From Auxenochlorella pyrenoidosa (taxonomy: Eukaryota > Chlorophyta > Trebouxiophyceae > Chlorellales > Chlorellaceae): a DNA stretch of 64,000 nucleotides. The stretch covers positions 325,884 through 389,883 of the forward strand of contig KQ482057.1 of NCBI GenBank assembly GCA_001430745.1, written 5' to 3'. Of this stretch, positions 50,901 to 59,915 are shown piece by piece (positions within the stretch are counted from its first letter, which is position 1; every line of letters starts with the position of its first letter). The position numbers and the translations under genes were made by a program. The notes below the pieces were generated by a model. The model was not told where the DNA came from. It searched no databases and was given only the letters and a program-made list of their open reading frames with translations.

Positions 50901-53900
50901 GCAATCGCAAGCAATGTGCACCTCCATGTTTAATCCCTCTGTTCCAAGGACTGGCCTTGAGCAGGCCTGCCTGCTCACCTTGAGTGCCACCGACACGCTC
51001 TGGTCAGAGCCTCGCAATGCTCGAAGCACAGCGTGCATCATTCGGGGCATGGGGGGGATCAGGTTCTCCAGCCGCGCAGGCGCGAGCAAGCACAACTCTG
51101 CCGCGAGCTCCTCCTGCACCCCAAGCAATCAGGGCGGGCATTAATGCCCACAATCACAAGTGCGCCATACCTATGGGCATTAATGGGGTTTTCCCAGCAT
51201 GCATTTGGCAGACCTGTGCTGGTGCAGCTGACGGGCCGTGAAGCAAGTCGAGAGAAGCATCTACGAGCTTGGCATGCAGGCCTGAGTGGCCAAACGCCGC
51301 CTGGACATCCAAAAATTTGCCCAACGCCATGTTGTAGAACAAAGAGCGCAGCAAGCGCATGCAGGCCTGCATGTCAAAGGAGCCAAAAAACGTGCACCAC
51401 ATTAATTGCGAACAGATTTCACCAAACAATTCAATGTCATGGACCCAAACTGAACCCCAAAAAGAGACAGTCAGCGCATATGTTGGGCAGCACACCCCCA
51501 CCTCCTGGCCTGCACCAGTCCAGCTAAGCCCTGCAAGCAAGGCTTTCGTGATGTCCAGGATGTGCGGCAGCAGCACTCGCTCTGCCTGGGGGATGCCCAG
51601 CTGCGCGAGCTGCTGAGCCTTCTGCATAATCAAAGGGGCACAGAAAGCCGGGCTGTTTGCCTTGAGTGCTACATTGACGTCAGCTGTAGCCTCCAGATCG
51701 GTCGCCTTTTTCACAGCCTTGAATGAAATGTTAATTAATGGGGACACGCACAAGATGGCCCGGGCTGGCAAGTGCACGCTGTGGCCATGCACATCTGCAC
51801 CTGTGAACCCCCAAATGAAACAAAATTGCAGATCTGTGGGCCCACAGCAATATGCATCATACCACCCACCTGCCCATCCAGAAGCTGGATGCGAGGAAGC
51901 ATAGAGAAGCACATCTCTAACACGTCCACCGCAAGTTGGCCCGACTCGGACCCCTGCCCCTGCAGCACACCAGAAATGGTGATAGCGAGCGTCTGCCTGC
52001 ATTGTGCAGCCAAGCCAAACGGAACGCCAAGTACATGCACATGACTTCCACAGTGCAGAAGCACTCCTGCAATGCTCTTGCCTGCAGGACATCCAGCTTC
52101 TTCTCCGCCACAATGAACTGGAGCAGCAGAGCAATCATGTAGCGGTTCACGCCTGAGCGGGCAGCTGCACACAAGAGAAGCATCTGGAAACGCTCAAACA
52201 TGGCAGCGCGGTGCAGTGGCTCATCATGAAATCCTTTGTGTGTGCAGGGCCAGTCTTGCAAGCGACTGGTGCCACCCTTCGCAAGCACCTGTGTCTCCCT
52301 CAACCAGGTGACGGAGCACATGCAGGTAAAAACGGTCACTGCTGGCCATCTGAAAGAAGAGCGGCAGCTTGGGTGACACCACGTCCGCAAAATCACGCCC
52401 GTCCTGCACCAATGGAATGGCACTCCAAGCGTTCAGCGGCAGGACAAGACAGCAGCATCGCAAGCATGCTCACAATTTGTCGGCGTGCACGCGTGGGCGT
52501 GGCAGCAGAAGAGGTACACGCTGCAGCTAACCTGCAGCACCGTAAACAGGTCTGCAAACTGTTCGCGCATGTCCACGCTAGGATGAGGTGCAGCCTTGTA
52601 GAAGGCCAGCGCGGGGAGGCCGAGCGTGATGAGACGGCTTACGATGCGCACATCACTTGCCCGAGTGCTCCACGTTTTCACGGGGAAGGACAGCTGCAGT
52701 GGTTGTGCCAATTTTTTTTACGTGTGTTTGGAAGAGGGGTTTTCTAAAACCTGAAGCGTGCCGAGATCGACTTGGCTGTTCACCTTGTGCAGCCCTGCAC
52801 AGCCTCCGCCATACAGCCAGTACAGGGAGGATGGCATTGCCAAAGCCGAGTCATCGCATGAAGCATTGGGCAGAGATAAGCAAGTCTGGACCCTTACTGG
52901 TGCTTGCAGGCCTCGATTTGTGTGGAAGGCCACCATGCAGTAAAGTACCGACTTGAGGCACGAGAACACCGTCTGTAACAAGCTGCGGAACTCAGACACC
53001 TCCTTGTCACGAGGGCTGGCAACAAGTGAGGGAAGGAGCACGGGGAATGCCTCGTGCTGCAGTGAACAAAGGGAACATTGAGGGTCGTCAGATGCTGGCA
53101 TCGCTTGTGCAATGCAGTTGCTGTTCAAGCCAAGCACGCCAGTATGCTCGAGCAGCAAACGACTGTCTCGATGGCCAGCTATAGCGGGCAGGAATTCCGC
53201 ACGTGCAGTCCAGGGCTGCATCTGTTGTGGACTTTGGGTGAAGCTGCCATGGTCTCGCACAACTTGGAAGTTGCACTGCTAGAAGGGCCCGTGGCACAGC
53301 CAGCTCCAGCACTACTGGAACTGCCTGACCCAATTTCTCTGCACATGCGGGATCAAAGCTTCACATCTTTCAGGGAAAACAGCAGTTCATGTAAACTTGA
53401 AATGGCACCAAGTTTGTTAGAAACAAGCAAGCCACGAACCCACACTAACTTGACGATGCGGGCGACTTGCGCGCGTAACGTGCCAAGTTTGCGCACAAAG
53501 CACTCCAGCACACTAGACAGTAGGCTTCGGTAGAGCTCGGAGGTGCGCACGTCCGCACGGCGCGCAAAAATTGTCTCAATCAAGTTGTACAGCAGGCGCA
53601 GGCTTGTGCTTTGCAGAACTGTTGGCATGGTGCAGTCGTGCGCAACCCTGCACTCACGAGAACAGTAAACCATGTACGTCACACTGGAAACTTTCAAGCA
53701 TGGGACATGTGCAATGGAAAGCATCACTGGCGCTCACCGTGCAAAAATATGCACGACTCTTGCCAGCTGGTCAAAGCTCAGATCCGACTTGCAGCTTGCT
53801 ACAAGCTCAGCCAGTGTAGAATAGGCCAGCGGGCGCAGGCCCTCGATGCAGGTCCGGCTGCAACCAGGCAACGCAAGGAGGCTAGTAAGTGCAATCAAGC

Positions 53901-55388
53901 CAGTTGTAATTGTTGCCAAAAAAACAAAGTGTGCGGGCCTTCAGACACAGCTACAGTCAGCACTTGCCTGGTGCCCAACAGCACCCGCTCATCCAGCAAT
54001 ATGTCCATCTTGGGCAGCAGGCCACCCCTGCAGTGTGGAGCACGAACGCATTGAGAACTGCCGACAGAGGCCATCATCATCACCCATCCCTGACAGCCAG
54101 GCCACAGCACCTGAACGGGGTGGGCAGGATGTTGCGCAGTGCGATAAGCAGCTCCTTGCGAGTGGACAGCACATCTGGCACTGTCTGCATAACGCGCACA
54201 ATCGCGCTGCAGATGGCATCCTTGTGGGGCTGCATGAGTGGCTGCAGGTTCTGGCTGCGCGCGATGACAGTCAGAAATGCCAGCGACTTGATCTGAGCCA
54301 TGCGAAAGTCATTGTAGACCGGTATGCTGTTCTCAGGCACTTCCAGAAGGCTGGGGCCTGGGATGGATGCAACCTGCAAGAAACAGATGGAAAACTCCAC
54401 GTTCTCCTAGAGGACAGGAATGCAGGAATTCCCATCACGACAGTAAGCTTCTTTCAAGAAAAAGGCATCACACATACCTTGGCCATAAGCGGGAGAAGAG
54501 TGCTCGCATGCTCTTGGAGTCGTCTAGGATGGCACTGGAAAAGAAAGACGATCATCAACGCAACTTCCGAAGCAAGCTTGAACGAGCGGATCGCAGGAGT
54601 TTGAGCAGAGGGCGTTGGGTGCGGCCCCAATTTCGTGGCAAACTCTTGAGGTATGTTGCCATAAAGCTGCATCATGACAAACCAATTCGTGCATATTTAA
54701 ACACTGCGCCGGTCGGCAAATGAACCATGAGCAGGTTTATTGATACAGCAGCTACATTACCTGCTGCAGCCACACAAAGAAAGGACCACTCTGCTCCTCT
54801 AGAGCTTGTTTGTATGTCTTGTGCATATCAAACAGCACGCGTTGAGCCACCATGCCGTTCTCCTCGTTATCTGTGGTTAGTACTGCATGACAGGCATTCA
54901 TGAGCTGAGGAACAAGCGCCTTTGGCAGCTCGGCGACCTGCAAAGAGTTTTGCAGCTTCGTGGATGTAAGTTGAAGAGGTGAAGTTAAGCAAAAGTGTCG
55001 CAGTTCTCTTCTGCAGCAACTGCACTCACCGGCAGGCGCCCAAAAAGTTCCACTACAAGGCTGCGCAGTTTGTTTTCAGGCCAATCCACAGGCTGGTCTA
55101 GCTTTGCCGATGTGTTGGACAACACCTTGGGAAAGGGGAATGAAATAGAGATACCTCTAATCAACATCAGCATAAAAAAATTACAGCAGGGTGTGAAACT
55201 GGCTTTTCTGGGCGTGACGCCCCCCCCCCCCCCCCCCGTTCAACCTGGCAGAGAGCCGGCACAAGGGCTTCAAAACGCCCCGGGGTAGCCGCAAGCGTCG
55301 AAAACGCATCCCTCAGCGCCTCCACGATCTCGACTCTCCGTCCGAGCGGAGTATCGATGGATTCTAGTTCCTCCATGCCGTAGAACAA
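32966..55388 (-). CDS. TRA1: TRRAP/TRA1, giant PIKK-family pseudokinase
   Basis: TRRAP/Tra1 is the activator-docking scaffold of the SAGA and NuA4 acetyltransferase complexes. The 22.4-kb locus runs from exon 1 (55388-55245, phase 0) to a last exon ending NLCRMCPTWQPWL at 32966. N-terminal HEAT region: WPENKLRSLVVELFGRLP, AVLTTDNEENGMVAQRVLFD, QIKSLAFLTVIARSQNLQPL. FAT domain (about 39500-37000): HAWHIAISMLEGHVVLFPSD, FDALCHLYHALGEDDMAFGL and MTKNEMLLWHQQYLACCAEL. Kinase-like domain (about 35000-33300): IVPFSDAYETHCARYG, MYKTMVENNLSMWVIKKQFA, and VPFRLTRNMQSFIGPQG in place of a catalytic/DFG region, consistent with the family's dead kinase. The FATC-like end is joined as FFR to DDILSWAARR, matching plant homologues. 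The single plus-strand gap between the SDR and MBOAT genes is filled by this one gene; I see no second gene inside. Most inner exon edges were not individually resolved. Start 55376 is an alternative. Confidence 0.93.
55220..55237. repeat. 18-bp poly-C tract beside the TRRAP intron 1 donor
   Basis: Eighteen uninterrupted C (G on the TRRAP strand) start seven bases into intron 1, just after the donor GTTGAAC. Homopolymers of this length are also common assembly-error sites. Confidence 0.95.
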
Positions 55389-55437
55389 GATTTAATAACC
55401 CGTCTTGAAGGCGCGCGCGGCTTGCCGCGAAACATCT
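55389..55437. promoter_or_regulatory. 49-bp gap between divergent TRRAP and MBOAT start codons
   Basis: The TRRAP ATG (55388, minus) and the first ATG of the MBOAT-like gene (55438, plus) are 49 bp apart, and the gap includes GGCGCGCGCGG. Transcripts of the two genes would have to overlap or start inside each other. Promoter function is inferred from gene order only. Confidence 0.35.
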
Positions 55438-56917
55438 ATGTGCTGGCGGAGGTACACGCAGCAGTACAGCCTGTTTTGCCTGGCTTTTCTGGGACCGGTG
55501 TTTTTACTGGGGGAAGCGCCGCTTCCGCGCGTCTAGGCCCCGCGTCATGCACTTGCAGCGCCGCAACTGCCCGCTCCTCGTACCCGCCACCGCTGCCTGC
55601 TGCAGGTGGTTTGCCTTGCAATGCTGTCGTTCGCCTGGAAGGGCTACCACTTCTCATGGCAGTTTGAGCGCGGGCAGAAGTGGGACGGCTATGCGCCTGG
55701 CTGCAACCTGGGGCGCTGGGCAAACGCGTAGTGAGTGGCGACGAGCCAGGCGGCAGGAACGCATGCCTCCTTGGGGCTGCAACCCGGGGCGCTGAGCAAG
55801 CGCGTAGTGAGTGGCAACGAGCCAGGCGGCAGGGGCTCCTTGGGGCTGGCCAAACCCTGCTTGCCATCCTTGCTCTGCCCAGCTCATGCACACATGGCAT
55901 GCCATGTCACTCGTATCGCACCAAGGGTGCAGGACATGTCAGACGTACAATGGCGCAACTTCGGGGCTGGGCTCCCTGCCATGGCGGCTCTCTTTGTGAG
56001 CGCAGCGGCAGCATCTCGATGGCTACGTCGTATAGGCGCTGGCCCCGCCAGCCGCGCATCCTGCCATCTGCTGTTCTCGCTGGCGTTCATAGGTGTGCAA
56101 GCCCCATTGGCCTGGCCGTGCTAGCTGTGCCCCGCTGGCCTGGTCCTGCTAGCTGTGCTTGACCTGGGCGCGCTCCCGCTGCTGAGGACGCCTGCACAAG
56201 GAACTGACTTCTCCATCTGCAGGGCATCTGCATGGAGCGTGCATGGCTTTCGTGCTTGTCATGATTCTAGCCAGCTTTTGTCTGGCGCAGGCAGCGGCGG
56301 GCCGCCGCCATGGGTCAGTAACAGCGCTCCACAACGGTCTTGATTGCTGAGGGCCTGCCTGCAGGTGGCCTGCCTGTCCGCCATCCCCTGGCTGCCTCCC
56401 ATGTAGCCGTGTGCAGCATTCCTGCTGCATGCCATAACAAGCATGGTCCATCTCCCAGGAATGCCGTGGCCTCATGCTGCAGGGCAGCTGCCATCTGGAT
56501 GGGCAATGTCGTGCTGCTGTTATGGGCGCGGGAGTGTGTGGGCTTCCGATTCGATGCAATTAGCAGCACGCCTGCTGCCCTGGACAAGCACAGGTGCGTT
56601 GTGTGCTGCTCCCAGGCATCCTCTTCCTGCAGACTGCTGTTGTTGAGCTTTATTTCCATGCAAATGCAACGAGAACATCAGCTTGACAACAGGGCATGCT
56701 GCTAGTCTTGTTGTGGAAAGCGCTGACAACAATGACTGCGTTTTGTGCAGGGGCGTCATGCGATGAAATCTGTTTCAACCTCTGCATCCTGCGCATGCTG
56801 AGCTATGCTCTGGACTGGCGTCAGGCGCAAATGCGACCAACGGCTGGCAACCTGCACATAGTTTCCTCATCCACTTGCATTGCATTTGTAGGTCTCTTCG
56901 TGTTACATATGATATGA
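55438..56917 (+). pseudogene. Truncated GUP1/HHAT-like MBOAT acyltransferase, likely pseudogene
   Basis: Segments line up with the N-terminal half of GUP1/HHAT-type membrane-bound O-acyltransferases: FCLAFLGP joined to VVCLAMLSFAWKGYHFS; DMSDVQWRNFGAGLPAMAAL (from 55933); LLFSLAFIG joined to HLHGACMAFVLVMILASFCL (about 56090/56220); GNVVLLLWARECVGFRFD; and EICFNLCILRMLSYALDW (56768-56821). In the last exon the spliced frame reads RGVMR then TGA at 56764-56766, while the conserved EICFNL lies in another frame. This fits a 2-base loss where relatives have Arg-Trp. An in-frame TAG at 55729-55731 can be avoided only by a GC donor at 55720. The catalytic Asn/His half is absent, because an opposite-strand gene begins at 56942. 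A sequencing error could explain the frameshift but not the missing half. Confidence 0.62.
55701..55840. repeat. 76-bp tandem duplication at an MBOAT exon edge
   Basis: Unit 1 starts at 55701 and unit 2 at 55777. Both share the block from CTGCAAC to CCAGGCGGCAGG with about four mismatches, including the segment GCGTAGTGAGTGG. Unit 2 then lacks about 8 bp. The duplication covers the exon end and intron start of the MBOAT-like gene. Confidence 0.9.
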
Positions 56918-56941
56918 TCCTTGACGATTAAATGTGAATTT

Positions 56942-57616
56942 TTAATCCAGATCCACCTTCTTTTCCTTGTACTTTTCCTTGTAGTACGCTTGCCTGAGTT
57001 TCTTAAAATCAGAGCACAGTTTTTTTGTTGGTTCTTTTAGGAGAGCCTCGTCCTCAGCCTTCAATATTCGCAGCACCTCTGTGCCTTGAGCAGCATCATC
57101 CTGTGCCACAATGTTCTCCATTAATGCCTGCACGCTTTTTCTCCTTCGATAGGGCCAATTTGGAAGGCCAAGCGCGCGGCATGCTGTTTTAAATCTGCAG
57201 CAATGCATGCACCATACGCTTAGCTCTGAGAGTGAAGTGGGTGATGATGAATCCTCTGTCGCCTGTTGAATGCTGCCTTTCTGGCATAACTTATCTCTTT
57301 AAGATGCAACTACACTCACCGGGTCAATCCACAGCCTGCGTTGATTTGAGACAATGGGCAGATCAAGATGACTCTTGCTTAACTTCACTTGCATGGCGGA
57401 TCAGGGGCCATCTGGAACGAAGGGCATATCTGACCCTGGGGTGCCCAATGCTTCACGCGGGGTGCTCGAAAAGGGGATAGTGGGGCACCTACCGACAACT
57501 TTGGCCGCCTCGTGCTGTGGATATTTCAAACAAAGCTCTTCAAGCATTTCCCTGGTTATTTGGACTGTTGGACGATGCTTATGTCGTCTGCATTGTGGGA
57601 CGATAAAGCGTGAAGC
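56942..57616 (-). CDS. Small RWP-RK domain protein
   Basis: RWP-RK proteins are plant and algal DNA-binding regulators of nitrogen response and gametogenesis. Two exons join at 57489/57194 (GT-AG, phase 2) to give HRPTVQITREMLEELCLKYP, then EAAKVVGRFKTACRALGLPN, and WPYRRRKSVQALM. This is the RWP-RK helix pattern, with NWPYRRRK in place of the canonical RWPxRK core. A Lys-rich tail ends KYKEKKVDLD, stop at 56944-56942. It is far shorter than NIN-like proteins and lacks a PB1 domain, resembling the small RKD/RWP class. The reading frame is open back to 57616; the true start is not resolved. An ORF at 57771-57556 may contribute the first exon, but I found no clean splice between them. Confidence 0.7.
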
Positions 57617-58763
57617 TTAATCAGCCTGCGGTTTCTACTTTTTAAGAAGTAGAAAAGAAGAAGACGAGTTTCAAGAAAGCCGCAGTCCAAGCTTTGCTTG
57701 AAGCCAACTTGCCGAACGACTTCCACTCTTGCCGTTTGTTCCATGTAAGTGTCCGCGCCTGTTGGCTCCATTCGGATCTAGAAAAGCGGGAAATAAAGAG
57801 ACATATCGGCGGTCTCGGGGGCGCAGAACTCAGGATTGTACTTCTGTACTGTTGACTCTTCTTCTTCTTCAATGCTGTACTTCTTCAATGCTGTACAGAG
57901 GACCCTAATCACGAAATTCGGCAACTTCTGTTACAACCCTATGCTGCGGGTCGGCTTTCGAAGGACACCCCGTGGGTTTCAGAGACGCACTGCCACGTCA
58001 GCACCCATTCCCGGCACCTCTTGGGAGCTTTTTCCCTCCCCCTGAGCAAATAGAGCCCTTTGGGAAAAAATTTCCCTCCCCCTCTTTGGGAGAAATTCCC
58101 CTCGGCCGGCCATTGCGATCCGCGCTCCCGCCTGCGTGCCTGCCGCTGCTGGCTGGCAGGAAAACCTGCGCATGACGCTGACTCCCGATTTTTGGAGCGT
58201 CACATTCCCCCGCCTTGTGCTGCTGGGCCACCTGTGCGCATCCGCACACTGTCTGCCGCCGACATCATGCACACTGCGCGCCCTTTGCCATGCCATGCAC
58301 ACCCCTTTTGATGTCACCCTGCGCAAGAACTGAGCGCGCTGGCCTCCATGCTTCCTCCCTGGCCATGTCACAATCGTATGCTGGCGGCTCGTTCAACAAC
58401 GCACCTTCCACTGCGCAGCGGGGCGGCACCATGCTTGCGCAGCAATTCGCTGGGCGCCAGGGCAGCCAATCAGAAGCACTCTCTCGCCAATAGTTCTTAC
58501 AAACCCTCCCAATACATCTTGCTGACGCTTTCCCTCTATAAAACGAACGTCGCACGAGTCAATTCTGCATCAGGCTGCCGCGCACCAAACAGCTGACCGA
58601 ACCCCTGGAGAGGGGTCCGTCAAGCTGGAGGGGGATAGCGGCGCTATCCCCCGATGACGTGAATGCGGTTCACACAAACTACGGACACAAATTGGGTGTC
58701 CAGAGCCCCAGTCAAGCAAACAGCACAGGCAGATAAACGCCAGCTCTACCCCTGGGAGCTCAC
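57617..58763. other. Interval between RWP-RK gene and dynein relic
   Basis: No family is recognised. It holds short duplications (ACTTCTTCAATGCTGT twice near 57855-57895; TTCCCTCCCCCT twice near 58030-58085), a TATAAAA at about 58537, and the hairpin listed next. A plus-strand ORF ending at 58493 (MSQSYAGGSFNNAPSTAQRG onward) is low-complexity and unsupported. Confidence 0.5.
58630..58652. repeat. Perfect 11-bp inverted repeat (hairpin)
   Basis: The arms GGGGGATAGCG and CGCTATCCCCC flank a single G. A second weaker stem (ACCCCT to AGGGGT) lies about 20 bp to the left. No protein-coding context is visible. Confidence 0.9.
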
Positions 58764-59228
58764 CTCACGATGCACATGCGCTCAAACTTGCTGAGCCAAT
58801 TTCAAAGTCGGGCACGGGCAGCACCTCGGGCGCTTCGGCGTCGTGCCAGCTGCGCCCGGCGGCATCGGAGCGGGCCAGGCTGTCGGGCAGGTCACGGAAG
58901 GCGTCCAGGGCGGACAGTGCCACCACGTTGAGCCAAATGGCGTCTGCAGAGGGGCACAGGCAGGGCGGTTGTGCACGCTGCGCAGGGATGCAAACACCCG
59001 CAGGTACACAGCAGGCACCCACTCCTCCTGCAGCAGCTGCCAGGGGAGGGCGTGCTGCCACATGCGCTTCGGCTGCTGGCCAGGCCCCGACGCTCTGCCC
59101 CTCGCCAGCCCCCCAGCCCCACCAGGGATCCACTCCTTGGGCTTCTTGCGCACTGCGGCGATGTCCAGCGCGCCGCTCATCTTGAAAAACACCTCCACAG
59201 CCTCGGGCTTGACGGAGCCCGAGCTGAC
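58764..59228 (-). pseudogene. Dynein heavy chain relic (AAA5-AAA6 linker), two exons with frameshift
   Basis: Exon A (59228-59123) reads SSGSVKPEAVEVFFKMSGAL, then DIAAVRKKPKEWIP. A GT-AG intron (59122-58944) joins it in phase 1 to exon B (58943-58764): DAIWLNVVALSALDAF, RDLPDSLARSDAAGRSWHD, EAPEVLPVPDFE, then, one base out of frame, LSKFERMCIVR followed by a donor. This matches the stretch of axonemal dynein heavy chains just before AAA6 (in relatives: ...PxWL/IPDxxW...LPxSL...W...EAPE...FExLCxxRxxRPDR). A frame change is required at about 58799, where one base seems lost. No AAA5 sequence is seen upstream and no RPDR-containing exon downstream, so it is an isolated fragment of a protein of about 4,000 residues. 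Family identity is from recalled motifs. Confidence 0.72.
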
Positions 59229-59284
59229 CTGCATGGAAGATACAACTGGCCTGAATGTACCTCTAAAGAACTCACACGACGGTG

Positions 59285-59737
59285 TCAGCGAAGCCGACAG
59301 ACGACAAAGCACACCTGCTGACATACCAGCTCAGGTGGCTCGCTCCAGGACGCAATGGCAGTGAAATGGCAACATGCCTGCAGCGCTGCATGGCGGCCCG
59401 CCACCTGAGAATGGAACTCCGAAGCCAAGCTGTGGCTAATGTACCGTCTCTGCGCCACCACGCAGTGGGGGCATAGCCGCTGCTCGTGGGGCAGGTGCTG
59501 CCACCGCCCAGCAAAGTTTGGGTTGAGCCGCACCAGCTCATCCACCCCACGCACCTGCTTGCATGCGGCAGGCTGGCTGGCTTCACCATGGCCTGGCTGG
59601 CTAAAGCCAACCACGATCGTAAGCGGCACATCCAGCGGGATGCCCCAACCCGGGTGCCCCACCGCCTGCTCCAGTATGCATTGGAAACGAACTAGCGCAA
59701 CGATTATTTTTGTGCTCTGCGTGGTTTGCCTGCACAA
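59285..59737 (-). CDS. Unrecognised ORF beside the dynein relic
   Basis: A 150-residue open frame contains VGHPGWGIPLDVPLTIVVGF, ELVRLNPNFAGRWQHLPHEQ, and a Cys pair in RLCPHCVVAQRRYIS. Its composition is protein-like and it lies on the dynein-relic strand, but it does not match any dynein region I know. It may be an exon of an unrelated gene, or a fragment inserted next to the relic. No start or splice site was fixed. Confidence 0.35.
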   Translation of the reverse strand: MCRQTTQSTKIIVALVRFQCILEQAVGHPGWGIPLDVPLTIVVGFSQPGHGEASQPAACKQVRGVDELVRLNPNFAGRWQHLPHEQRLCPHCVVAQRRYISHSLASEFHSQVAGRHAALQACCHFTAIASWSEPPELVCQQVCFVVCRLR

Positions 59738-59915
59738 AGTTTCGGTTAGGGCCGAATGCTAAGGTTTGCCCTGCCTGGTCCGTGTGCACACTGATTTCCT
59801 ATGCAACGCCCAACCAATCCTAAATCCTTGATGTGCATTCCAGCCGTTAAATGTGCAAGCTCCTGTTACACAATTTCACTGCCACAGATCAAAATATGGG
59901 GGGGGGAAAGTGTGG

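Noticed and set aside
55729..55731. In-frame TAG as proof that the MBOAT gene is dead
   Set aside because: A GC donor at 55720 (TGG then GCAAAC) joins NLGRW to DMSDVQW in phase 0 and removes the stop. GC donors are frequent in this window, so only the 56764 frameshift and the missing half are used as evidence.
58782..59324. Single long ORF reading through the dynein intron
   Set aside because: The stretch after KEWIP loses all family similarity, while splicing 59122-58944 restores a continuous dynein segment in the correct phase.
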